Position numbers and translations under genes: made by a program
Part shown: positions 1-10,787 of the stretch, one piece after another
Position numbering within the stretch: the first letter of the stretch is position 1
Layout: each line of letters starts with the position of its first letter
DNA from: Penicillium oxalicum
Taxonomy: Eukaryota > Ascomycota > Eurotiomycetes > Eurotiales > Aspergillaceae
Assembly: GCF_001723175.1 (NCBI RefSeq)
Contig: NC_064654.1
Coordinates: forward strand, 2,604,001 to 2,668,000
Direction of reading: 5' to 3'
DNA length: 64,000 bases
The notes under the pieces: generated by a model
What the model was told of the DNA's origin: nothing
Seen by the model: the letters and a program-made list of their open reading frames with translations, nothing else
Databases searched by the model: none

Positions 1-726
1 CTGGCACTCTACATTCCTGCCATGCTGCAGTGGTCGGGCAACGCGCTCATCTCTTACTATCTGACCGCTGTGCTGAAGACGATTGGCATCACCGACCACA
101 AGACCCAACTCATCATCAACGGCTGTCTCTCAATTTGGAGTTTAATGACCGCCAGCTTTTTTGCCCTCTTCGTCGATCGAGCCGGTCGCCGTGGTCTGTA
201 CATCTTTGGTATGAGCGGAATGGGGATTGCGTATCTCATATGGACCATCTGCTCGGCCATCAATCAGCAAAAGGACTTCAAGGACCATGGCTACGCCGGT
301 GGTGTTTTGGCAATGATCTTTGTCTACTCCGCATTCTACCACGCCTGTTCTCCAGTCTCACCCACATACATCATGGAGATTGTACCTTACTCCTTGCGAT
401 CAAAGGCCTCAATGCTTTACCAGCTCACTGGTAATTTGGCCGGCCTGTACAACAGTTTCGCAAACCCAGTCGCCATGGAGGCCATTGGCTGGCGGTATTA
501 CATTGTCTGGGTGGTGATGATTGCCATTCACCTAACACTCATCTTGTTCTTCTTCCCCGAAACCAAGGGCCGTGGACTGGAGGAAGTTGCCGAGATCTTC
601 GACGGTCCTAACGCTGCGTCTGGTGCCAATGCGATGAAGCAAATGGGACTTGATGTGAATGCTCAGAATGCCGTTGAAGTCGGGCGGGACTCTAAATCGG
701 TCGTGGAGCAAGTTGAGCGGGTTTAG
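1..726 (+). CDS. MFS sugar transporter, C-terminal part (5' end outside window)
   Basis: The frame is open from base 1 and ends at the TAG at 724-726, so only about the last 241 residues are present. They hold what look like the last six membrane helices of a 12-helix sugar/H+ symporter. The loop motif DRAGRRGLYIFG follows the second helix. The family signature PETKGRGLEEVAEIFDG follows the last helix and is the usual end of fungal hexose, lactose and cellobiose permeases. The tail of about 45 residues is hydrophilic and cytosolic. No intron is needed in this part. The substrate cannot be read from the sequence. The neighbouring Zn2Cys6 regulator and glycoside hydrolases suggest an oligosaccharide or uronide released outside the cell. 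Family assignment is firm; substrate is inference. Confidence 0.93.
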   Translation: MALYIPAMLQWSGNALISYYLTAVLKTIGITDHKTQLIINGCLSIWSLMTASFFALFVDRAGRRGLYIFGMSGMGIAYLIWTICSAINQQKDFKDHGYAGGVLAMIFVYSAFYHACSPVSPTYIMEIVPYSLRSKASMLYQLTGNLAGLYNSFANPVAMEAIGWRYYIVWVVMIAIHLTLILFFFPETKGRGLEEVAEIFDGPNAASGANAMKQMGLDVNAQNAVEVGRDSKSVVEQVERV

Positions 727-1514
727 AAGGAGATATAGTCAACGTACGTTTCTTTTGTTTTTTCTGGTTTCTTGGTAGAGATATCTACCACATACGTATA
801 ATACAGTCCATGGCATGATCAACTTCGCCGGCCCGTAGGGAGCTTTCCTAGTGAGAGACACATCCATTGCATTATGGAATATAGAAGTGAAATCACTGGT
901 GGAAGAGCTTAACCCGTAGTGTTTGAACGCGGTAAATCACCGGCGGGGCGGAACATAGAGGGGAACATGTTCAGATGGACACAACTACATGGTAGAAGAG
1001 CAAAGATCAGATCAAATTCAAGAATTTTTGGGAATTTCGGCATGCACCATCCTTTGTGCTGCAATGTGGACTTCCAAAAAACCTCTTGGTCAATCCCTGA
1101 GACCATTGAGTATGGCCTTTCCTCCAGAGTGTTGTTCGGAGCTCGGGTTAAGTTTCGGGTTCTGATTGCACGAGCTGCCGAAGCGCTTCCCCCCCACATT
1201 TCTTTCCCCGCATCAACTGATCGGCAATCGTCCGCGGAGACATGCACCAGCTCTATTCATAGCGACCTCTGACTTGGAGTATCCCAGGTCAAGACTGCTG
1301 ACAAACTGCTTGAGAGCAGACAGCATGTGTCATCGCTGCAATTGATGTGTGAGAGACCATTCATCTCAAGAAGAAGCACTCACATCTCGCCCTGGTGGCC
1401 CTCATGAACAAAAGTAGCGTTACATAAGCGGTTTGGCCTGTCGGAGCACCCCCCCCCCCCCCCCCCCCCCAAAATCGGCGTCACGCTAGGTGGCTCTGGG
1501 TGTTAATCGCGACC
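727..1514. other. Intergenic spacer with a 22-C homopolymer
   Basis: This spacer holds the 3' flank of the transporter and the promoter of the Zn2Cys6 gene. A run of 22 C lies at 1449-1470, only 45 bp before the proposed ATG. The open frames here on both strands have no recognisable protein features. Confidence 0.6.
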
Positions 1515-4500
1515 ATGAGCGAGCCAGTGGACCTCTCTCATGAGTCAGAAGGAGGTGTAGTGCCTGGTTCCGAACAGGAGAGACCTTCATGTCAAGGATG
1601 TCGCCGCCGCAAGCTCAAATGCAACAGGCAGTTACCTACATGTTCTCAATGTGAAAGACTAGGTGCGTATCCGCGGGTTAGTGATCCATGTCTCTCGATG
1701 CTTTGACATTCAGGATTTTTTCTGAGATATAGATTGTTGATTAAGATGACTGATCCTCGGCCACAGGGGCCTCGTGCATATATGACTTGAAGAAAGGCAA
1801 ACCCGGTTTGAAGAGCGGCGCAGTAGAGAATTTAAACCGACGAATAGGTGAGTTGACGGATCTTATGCGCGCATGAACATAGCGTGTGCTGATCTTTGAG
1901 ATTCTCACGAATAACTAGAGGTACTTGAAAATGCATTGTTGCAATCGCAGGAGAAAGAGAGCCGGCAATGCATGCATGAATATCGATCGCATAGTCCAGA
2001 TAAGGAACGTCTCGACGGAGTCGTCAATCTCTTGTCAACAGTCTGTATGGAACTATGCAAGCTCAACCAGAGAAATGGGAGCACGCCCCATGAAGCGACA
2101 TACAATGGCATGACACGCTCAGTCCACCGAGGTACATCAATCGGCACGTCGTCACAGCCCTCATCGGTACCGGAGAACTACGAGGCCCTCACTTCGCCCC
2201 GTGGTCCGCCGCGCAAGAGACGACGCGTCGATAGCTGTGGTAATCCCAAGATTGAGCTCGCGGTGCCTCTAGAAGACATCCTTGAGGATTCTTCGGGTCT
2301 TCCCGCACCTGAACTCATGGAAGGTATCGTGACTGCGTATTTTGACAATATCCAGCCATGGATCCCTATACTTCATGAAACAAGATTTCGGGCTCGAATT
2401 CATGATTCAGAGCAGCGCCCGCGATTGGTAATCATTTTGCACGCCATTGTCGTGGCGGCTATTCGCCTTGCAAGGCCAGAGGTGCATGGTCTCTCTGTGA
2501 TTGATGTGGAGGCACAGACCAGAAAGTCTAGGAGTATTGTTGTTCTGAACGCGATGGATAATCTCTCCGTGGAGAATCTTCAAGCTTTGATTATTATAGC
2601 TTTTGACGACGTGCGTTATTCAGTGAGAGTCCTGAGACCATATTCGGTCTGTCAACTGATCTGATTGATAGATCGGCAACGGGAACACCTCCAGGGCATG
2701 GTCGATCGTTGGCTCCCTGACCCGGACAGTGGAGTATCTTCGTCTGAGCTTTGAAGATGGAGATGAAGATACTCGGCGAGTCTTGAAGCCTCTTTTGTCT
2801 CTGCCGCCCTCGAGGGAGTGGGTTGAAGAAGAGGAGCGGCGGCGAGTCTTCTGGAACATCTTCAACCTTGACAGGTTCTGTTCGGTCATTACAGGGTACT
2901 GAACTTATTATTCACTTTTCGAGACTTGTTCTCAGGCTACGCTGAAAGTGTCGTCCTGCTAACGGGAATTCGATAGATGGAATACTAGTCTCACTGCTGA
3001 CGACGTTCATCGTCGATTACCCGCCGATGGCGGACTGTGGCATCGAGAGGAGCAAGTGACAACGCCGTTCTTTGGAATCTGGGATCGATCCGAGGCAAAG
3101 ATAGGAAACTCAATTGCCTTCCTTCCTGCGCAATATTCGGCCAATTCAAAGAGTCCCAAGTCCGCTCCTGACCCTATATCACCGCACCATTCTCCCTTGG
3201 CAGCTCCGCATGCTACAAATAGCAACTCAACGCAGCCCGACATGTCAACAGTTGGGGCTTTTGCCTACTGCATTGAAGCGACGGAATCTTTAAGCCGGGT
3301 GACCACGTTCTTCCTACAACAAAAAATCAATTTCCACGATCGGCGAGAGGTCAGTAATTGGTTGACGCGGTTCAAGGAACTTGATTTACGACTGGTCCAG
3401 TAAGCTCAGATTGATAATTCCCCAGCTGAGGCTACTTGGGGGCTTGTTTCATGTAGACTGACTCGACAGCATTGAAGCTGGAAAATGTTTCTCCCTCAGA
3501 AATGGAGGGACTCCAATATCTCGCGTCAACCAACTTTGATACACATGGATCCAAACCTGACCCTTACTCATTTGACACACAATACGTCCATGATCCTTTT
3601 GCACCAGCGCATCGCATATCCACCAGCCGAGTGGGCCAACATTGTCCGGCTTCCCAGCGCTTGCAGTGCGGAGACTTGCCAAAATGCAGCGATTGAGATT
3701 CAAAACATGACCGCCAAATACCTGGACAACACACCGGACACATCACCCGTGAGCAATCAATTTATATTTTGTGTATTTGTTGCCGCGCGAGTCCTTCTGG
3801 GTAAGACACTCCTTACACAGCCACTGTAATTTCTCCGATGAAGCTTGCTGACACAGAAACAAAACAGTGCACTGGCGATACTACGGGTCCGAACTTGCTC
3901 GAGAAACGTGGGATCTGATCGACAGCCTTGATCAAATGGCCCACCGCTGGCTAGGCGCCAATAAATCAGATACCATGCAGCGTGGTCGATGTCTGGCAAG
4001 CACGTACGCAGACCATTTGCGAGACCTACACCAACGCTGCATTGCAGTGCCAAACTTCAGCGTCGACGTGTTGGGATACTCCACCGCCATATCTAATAAC
4101 CATATCCTATCTTCTACTCGATCCGTTGCATCTGGGCCTTCTCCCTCGGAAATGCGCACACTCGATCCTCGATTTGCTCAACCTCGGCTTCCAGGCGCCG
4201 GTTCTTACGGACAATCTCGCACAGATGAATCCCCAATTCGTGCTGACTCGGCTTCTCGTCCCGGATCGCAGTGGGGAATGTCGCAGAATCATGACCGGCG
4301 CAGGTCAATGCAATCAGCAAATGACTTCACCCCGCCTCAGATCGGTCCTGAATTTGGTGCAGCGGTCACCCCGGGCATGGATTACTCTGTGAATTACCCC
4401 CATCCAACTGATGAGTTATCGAATATCTCATATCTCTTGCTGGATCAAAGATTCATGGACATGGATCGTGTGATTAGTATGGATGATATGATCTTTGCGA

Positions 4501-4538
4501 CGAATATGCCCACATCTGGTAATATTGCGCCCAGTTGA
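1515..4538 (+). CDS. Zn2Cys6 fungal-specific transcription activator
   Basis: Seven exons: 1515-1662, 1767-1847, 1919-2610, 2672-2895, 2977-3399, 3478-3800, 3868-4538; they join in frame to 853 residues. The first ATG after the last upstream stop was chosen. Residues 26-53 form a binuclear zinc cluster ([11 protein letters not shown], then CSQC and C53) with C-x2-C-x6-C-x6-C-x2-C-x6-C spacing. A linker and a short coiled-coil-like helix ([12 protein letters not shown]) follow. A basic patch, PRKRRRVD, is a likely nuclear signal. The middle is a fungal-specific transcription factor domain ([64 protein letters not shown]), as in the AmyR/XlnR superfamily. The C-terminus is low-complexity. It lies between a sugar transporter and the GH88/DUF2264 pair, so it may be the pathway-specific activator; that role is inferred. 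Confidence 0.9.
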
Positions 4539-5045
4539 ACGGGGAGTAGAAAGGAAATTCTCATGGATGTAAAATCAAAGCGTGCCTTTTTTTTTTCTTC
4601 GGATCGAGACTCGCCATGTTCGAGTTTTTGAAATAGACCAACCAGGCATATCATCCAGGACACGAGGGGTTGACAGTCTGTCCATCTTGACTGATCAATA
4701 TCGATAACCGCCAGTCACTGCATCGTGCTCGAGTTCAGGGGTGAGGCATACTGCCTACTTTTGTCAAGGACTTGCACGGTGTGACATGGACGTGGATGGC
4801 TTCCAATCCAAGGGACGAAGCACGATTGTGTTAAAGCTCGCTCTACGATTCCATCGGTGACTGCTCGAGGCGGGTTTTCTTGTCTATCTCTTCTCAATAA
4901 AGCGGAGGCCACGCCCAGAATCAAGACTGTAGTGTCTATCTATCAGTAATTCAATCCAGTCACTCTATACGGTACTGACTTTGCAACCCAAAAGGTGAGA
5001 TATCTCGACTATGAATTTGTTGCTGTGGCTTGTTGACATTGCGGT
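4539..5045. other. Convergent 3' spacer
   Basis: This lies between the 3' ends of the Zn2Cys6 gene (+) and the GH88 gene (-). It should carry both polyadenylation regions. I see no coding signal or repeat. Confidence 0.55.
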
Positions 5046-6673
5046 TCACACCAGCCCCATCTCTAACAAACGGTTTCCAAACTCAATCAGATAGTAATCT
5101 CCGTAGACCAAACCATGATCCCAGTACCGGCGATGATCCGCAGCGTTAAAGTTCGCGGTAGCATTCTTCAAAATGGCATCAAAGTTTGCATCAGGCCGAA
5201 TGTTCTCAACAGAGATCTGTGCACCGTTAATTACCAGACGTGCCTTTTCCTCGGCAAGAGAAAAAGCCAGGATATCCTCAACGATCATCACAGCCGCATC
5301 GAGATAACGTTGACCGAGAGCGTACTGTGCACGCGACAGAAGACACTGCGCCAGCACCAACATGCCATTTGCTGCGATGACACCCGCAGAGGAGTCCCGA
5401 AGCGGGTTGTCCTCGTTGATGGGAGCATCGAAATCCCAAAGGGGTACGTAACGTCCACAGGTCATTTCCGAGGATCCGGCCACCTGGCGCTCCACGCAGC
5501 CGGGTGAAGTCTCCATTCTCAGTAAGAAATATTCTGCCAGTCCACAAGCAGCAGTGAGAAACTCGAGATCGCCCGTCCAGCGGAATGTCTGTGAATAGCC
5601 CAGGATTCCCCAGGCTTGACCGCGCGCCCATGTCGATTCTCTTGCGTAGCCTTGTCCCGTGCGAACCTCTTTCAAATCACCGGTCATAGGATCAAAGTTT
5701 GCAACGTGCACGGTGCTAAAGAGAGGACCCGAGTAACCTTTTCGCTCGGCCCACGCCCCAGTCTCGTGGCGGAGATGAGTGCGCAGGAGCTTATGTGCAT
5801 GGCGAGTTGCGGCGACAGAGAGATCTTGACGACCGGTGTGGGCAGCCGCGTAATAGAGCAGGTCCAGGTTGCACATTGAGTCTATGATGACCAAAAAGTC
5901 TCGGTCCATCGATGTGATGTTGACTCCTTTCTGCGTCAATTGATCCCAAGAACGAATCGCGCCAATTCGGGGACTGTATCGGGTGTAGAGACTCTCGGCT
6001 GCGGTGATGATCGTGGCCAAAGCTTTTTCATCATGGAAGATCTCCCACCTTGGCCGCATAGATGGCTGAATGATGAAAGCCATGTCGTGTGTGTCCTTTC
6101 TCGACGACATTCGGTGAATTGGCTCAGACCAGATTCGACCGAGCTCATGCAACTTCTCTACAACAAGCGACGTCTTCAGACTCTTGCCTCCGTTTTCGGG
6201 GTGCTTGATCCAGCGCCCAAGAACAGAGTAGATTGAACCGGGAAAGAATCCGCATGTCCAGAAATCTGCCTCGCGAAGCAGGTATTTTCCAGCATCGTTG
6301 CCCGACTGCAGAACGTATTCAGGAAAGTCCGTGATTGGATACTTTTTTTCTCTACGAATCAGCACACAAGATAAGAAAGACATGAAGAACCGTGATGTTG
6401 ACCGCGACCTACGTTGTGCTCCAAACACTGAACTGCGGCTCGAATTATCTTTGCTATGATGTTTTCGTCGAACAAATCACGCAGTCGAACCCTTAGAGGG
6501 TTTGCAATTGTTGATGAAATAGAATCGGCAAATTTGAAGACATCGTGAGAATCCACAGACTCACTCATAGCCTCCGTCATGACAGGACTAGTAGATCGTT
6601 GCGAACCGCTTGACGCACGAGTAGAAGTTTCACCCGAATGATTGTGGTCTAACAAGGTCTCGGTGGTTGACAT
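5046..6673 (-). CDS. Unsaturated glucuronyl/galacturonyl hydrolase (GH88 type)
   Basis: Two exons, 6413-6673 and 5046-6341, encode 518 residues. The 71-bp intron starts GTAGGT and ends AAAAAAAG. The first real ATG is at 6673. GH88 and related enzymes hydrate the delta-4,5 double bond of unsaturated uronic acids at the non-reducing end of lyase-made oligosaccharides, which releases them. Two aspartate motifs match the catalytic pair of the family: [12 protein letters not shown] and [16 protein letters not shown]. Also present are [24 protein letters not shown] and [11 protein letters not shown], typical of the alpha6/alpha6 barrel. No signal peptide is visible. The first 45 or so residues are Ser/Thr-rich, so a cytosolic enzyme acting on imported sugars is likely. 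It is divergently paired with the DUF2264 gene. The exact intron acceptor is less certain than the rest. Confidence 0.88.
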
Positions 6674-6962
6674 GCTGGATCTCAGCTGGTCATTTAGTAT
6701 CAGCGGGTACAATGAATTGGGAATAGATTGCAGGATTGAACTGCTGATCTCCCCATCTATAAAGGCAACATTTAGTGGAGAATCGCGAATGTTGCGCTGT
6801 TACAATCCTCGTACCTTTGGCCGGCCGACACTTGGCCCGAAATCCCGAGACTCAACCCGCACGCCGGAGGGGAAGGTGGACTTTATACTCCGCACGCTTC
6901 GCTTTTCAACAAAGTTGGTAGTGATTGATTAGGTTCAATTCGCCTTGAACAGGCTTCAGAAG
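6674..6962. promoter_or_regulatory. Divergent promoter shared by the GH88 and DUF2264 genes
   Basis: Only 289 bp separate the two start codons. TATAAAG occurs on the plus strand at 6758-6764 and on the minus strand at 6881-6887. Each lies roughly 200 bp before the ATG it faces, so the two 5' leaders would overlap. Between them is a GC-rich block (about 6828-6872) with several CGG/CCG triplets, including CCGGCCG. Such triplets are the usual half-sites of Zn2Cys6 proteins. Binding by the regulator encoded at 1515-4538 is a hypothesis. Confidence 0.5.
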
Positions 6963-9242
6963 ATGCCACCTCTTCGTGGGTTTTCCGACAATCCGTTTCG
7001 CACAAGGGATGATCTGACTGGTGCCATTGTGGCATTATTGCGTCCTCTGATTCCACACTTCTCGTCCTCATGCGCCTGCGTCCGCATTCCGGTCTCTACT
7101 GCTGCGCATTTTGATGAAGGAGCAGCGCAGCTGGAGGGATTTGTGAGGCCACTATGGGGGGTGGCTTCTTTACTACAGCTGCAAGCGCATCTTGAAAGGC
7201 AAGCCACTGCTTCGAAGATTTCGTATGATACCATCGAAGAAGTGGTGAGGCCTTGGATCCAGGGCTTCGCGACCGGGACAGATCCCAATCATCCAGACTA
7301 TTGGGGACCCATTTCTGAGACTGATCATCAACGTATGGTTGAGGCTGAAGTGATCAGCTATGCACTTCTATCAGCACCGGACAGGCTGTTTCATAGTCGC
7401 GACGAGGTAACAAGACGAAACATCGTGAACTGGCTTCGTGGCATCAACGGACAACCAATGCCTAACAATAATTGGCGATGGTTCCGAGTATTCGTTAACT
7501 TGGCACTGGTCAAAGTCTGCGGGGTGTCAATTGCTGAAGTATCAGACGAAATGGAAGCCGACCTCCGCATTCTTGATTCACTCTATCTCTGCGACGGCTG
7601 GTCCGGTGATGGGCCATGGCTCACAACCGAAGAAGAAGAGAAAGAAGCAGAAGATTTCGAGCGGACCCGACGACGAGACGCGATTGGAAAAGGTCGACAA
7701 GTCGATTACTATTCGGGTAGTTTTGCGATTCAATTCAGCCAGCTTCTCTACGTGAAATACGCGGCAGATCTTGATCCTAAACGAGCAGAACGATATCAAC
7801 AACAGGCCCGAGACTTTGGCTCCTCCTTTTGGAGGTACTTTGATGCAGAGGGTAAGAAATCGAATGCCAGTAAGAGGATCCAAACTCACAATCCACTCGG
7901 CATCTAGGCGCTGCCATTCCTTTCGGTCGCTCTCTCACATACAGATTCTCATGTGGAGCTTTCTTCGCCGCACTCGCCGTCTCTGGCATCCCGGATATGC
8001 CCTGGCCGTTGTCCAGCCCTGGACAAATCAAGGGGTTTCTTTTGCGACACTTGCGATGGTGGGCGGCGCGATCAAGCGATATCTTCCACCCCGATGGAAC
8101 CCTGAACATCGGATGGCTGTATCCGTAAGTTGGAGGACCCCCTGTTTGCAAAGACTTTGCACTCATAAACAGCGTTCAGGAACATGTACATGTGTGAAGA
8201 TTACAACTCACCCCAGTCCCCGTATTGGTGCTTGAAAACATTGATCGCGATTTCGCTATCGACCGAGGATAGTTTCTGGGCCTCCGAAGAGGAGCCTTAT
8301 CCTTCATGCTTTGCACCACAGCTCGTGCCCGCGCCTCGACAAATTGTCAGCAATCATCCAGCAGGGAACCACCACTTCTGTCTGTCTCCGGCGCAATTTG
8401 TTGCCTGGCCGATGAAGGCTACTCAGGCCAAGTATTCTAAGTTTGAGTACTCTTCGGCCTTTGCGTTCTCAGTTCCAACCGGACCTTTAATCCAGCAAAT
8501 GGCGCCCGACTGCACCCTCGCACTCAGTAGAGATGGTGCTGAAACCTGGGCGGTCAAGTGGAAATGCTCCGAGCCCAGCTTTGGATCGGTCTCCGTCAGG
8601 GCAGATGGCCAACTTTCGAAATATCAATCTGTAACAGTGCGGTGGTATCCGTGGAGTGATAAGCAGGTCGAAGTCTCGACTACTCTTGTTCCACCCACAG
8701 ATCGGTGGCCGGATTGGCACGTTCGTGTGCATCGTGTGCGGGTCAATTCTGCTCTACGCAGCCTGCATACTGTAGAGGGCGGTTTCGCCTCGCCAGGGCG
8801 ACGCTTTTCTGATGGCTCTCGACTACCAGAACTGGCAAACGTGGCTGCGGATTCGGAAATTGGTTCAACCGAAGGTGTATTGGCGACGCACGACTCTGTC
8901 TTGATGATGTCTATGGCAGGAGCAAGTGGTCTCGCACTTGACCCGAGCGCTGAGTCGGCCGAGTGTACAACAACACCCCATGCACTGAAACCAGACTCAA
9001 ATACAAACCTGGCATATCAAAGAACACTGATTCCCGCCATAGCGCGCGATTTTGAACGCGACATCACTGCAGGCGAGGAATTTGTTTTGATAACGCGCGT
9101 CTTCGCTGTCTCGGCTTTCGCAAATGCAAGCAGACGTACCGATAGGAGTCTTGCCGATCGATGGATAGACAAGCCTCTGGTGTCAATCTCAAGTTCAAGC
9201 AAGGAAATTCCACGCGGTGATTGTATTCTTTTAGACTCATAG
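6963..9242 (+). CDS. DUF2264 domain protein, putative carbohydrate-active enzyme
   Basis: Three exons, 6963-7851, 7908-8124 and 8180-9242, join in frame to 722 residues. The start is the first ATG. The N-terminal half carries the conserved DUF2264 features: NPFRTRDDL near the start, [51 protein letters not shown], then across the first intron [20 protein letters not shown], and [19 protein letters not shown] at the second junction. The C-terminal part is beta-rich in character. The fold expected for such proteins is an alpha/alpha toroid, as in uronyl hydrolases and lyases, but no catalytic function can be read directly. No signal peptide or membrane segment is visible. Its divergent pairing with a GH88-type gene argues for a linked step on uronic-acid-containing oligosaccharides. 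Confidence 0.88.
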
Positions 9243-9512
9243 ATGAGAAATACAGTGCCGGCGCGATCAAAAGACGGGTCGTGGGCCGCCATCACATCGT
9301 CTTTCTTGAACAGCGCTCGTTCCGATTCATTGTTGTATTGAAACCCGTTTATAGTGGATTCCAGTCAAGCTGGGTTTTTGAGAGTGTGATGAAATTCGAA
9401 TGCGAACGTGGATGTTTGAATTTGCAACAATATCACGATATTGACGTAGGCGCAGGCCTCTGGATGGGGAATTATTGGCATATAGTCGACCCTCTCGCAA
9501 TTCAACCTTCTT

Positions 9513-10385
9513 TCAAGCAAACTTGTCGTGCTTCCCTTTAACTTTGACATCAAGCATGACTTCATGGAAATTGCCCTCCCGGCGCGCCTTGCGCAGTCTG
9601 CGCACTTCATCATCATCCAGCTTCCTCCCGATAAGTTCCTCCAGCTCCTTTTTGCTGATCTTCTCGTATGCCTTGTTCTCTTTTGCGACCCGTAAACGGG
9701 GTTTGAATCGCGCTTGCATACGAATGCGCAATGTCGTTTCGAAGGAGATTGTTGTGGCATCTCCACGAATTTCAACGCCGCCTGTAGCTTTCGCACTTTC
9801 TTTGATGCAGAGGAAAGACTCGGAGTCACCGCCGCGCACTTGTAGTGAGAATGTTCCGGGGATGTCCGGGGATGGAATCGCCAGGAAGGTTTCGTAATGG
9901 GACACTGCGGCACTGTCGGCGCTGAAGAGACCGTGGCTATCGCAGGAGAGATATCTGAGCGAAAAGGTCAGGAGATATTCTTACTATTCAAGGTGCCACT
10001 GTACTTACTTCCCATGATGTCCCTTGAATGTAAAGGATTCGGTTCCTGCTACCTTGGTTGCTATCCACACCTGTCGTACATCGTGTGGCTCTGACGTTGC
10101 CGGATCTCCATCAATTAAATTCTCCAGTGCGCTGGCAAACACCTTGCCGGTCATATCGCACGCGACACATGTTGGCTCGTCTGAGGGAAGGACGAGGACT
10201 ACTGGGCCTGAAATGTCGCTTGGTGCGTCGGCGGACACCCAGCTTTGATCTTCTGGTGGGTTGTCGTCATTCTCTGCTGTCTCCGATACTTCGACCTTGC
10301 GTGTTTTGGGAGCTTTATCGCTGTCTGGATCCCGCTGCTTGCGCTTCTTGGGCTTGTCGCCTTTGAATGTGAGCGGTTTAACCAT
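9513..10385 (-). CDS. FRG1-like RNA-associated protein
   Basis: Two exons, 10009-10385 and 9513-9954, encode 272 residues, close to the size of animal FRG1. The ATG gives the start MVKPLTFKGDKPKKRK, the basic N-terminus typical of the family. The fascin-like beta-trefoil core follows (DVRQVWIATKV, then GKYLSCDSHGLFSAD across the splice junction, and GTFSLQVRGGDSESFLCI). The C-terminus has the conserved signature RRLRKARREGNFHEVMLDVK. FRG1 proteins are nuclear/nucleolar and associate with spliceosomal and pre-rRNA complexes. This housekeeping gene sits between the DUF2264 gene (convergent, about 270 bp away) and the GH3 remnant, so it interrupts the carbohydrate cluster. A longer frame upstream of the ATG has no ATG of its own that fits better. 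Confidence 0.85.
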
Positions 10386-10787
10386 TTCTTCTTCCAATCT
10401 CTGAAAGTTTGAGACAGAAGTCGAGAAATGAGACCAAGGAGCTGTTCTCCGAGCGGAGAGAGGAATCGCGGTGGAGACCAAGCTGCTTATCGATAGCGCG
10501 CTCTTTAGTCCCTCACCGTCGAGAACGAACTGCGTGGATTAAGCAGAACACTCGACTTCAGGATGAATGCCTATTATTGTTAACCACCGCTAGCACCACC
10601 TGTGACTAGGCTGAGGGATCAGAATTGATTATTCGGGGGGGCTTTTGGAATAATAAGAAGCAAAGTCCACCGCATCTTACTGCGAGAATCGGGGTTTTCG
10701 CCTCTGCTTTCTACGCTGAAGAGGGTCTCGTGCGATCTCTTTTTCATTATCAAGTCAATGAGCTAATGACACATTTTCAAGGTCGCC
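10386..10787. other. Spacer: FRG1-like promoter and GH3 3' flank
   Basis: Both neighbours are on the minus strand. The spacer should hold the FRG1-like promoter and the 3' end of the GH3 gene. No coding signal, repeat or RNA gene is seen. Confidence 0.5.
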
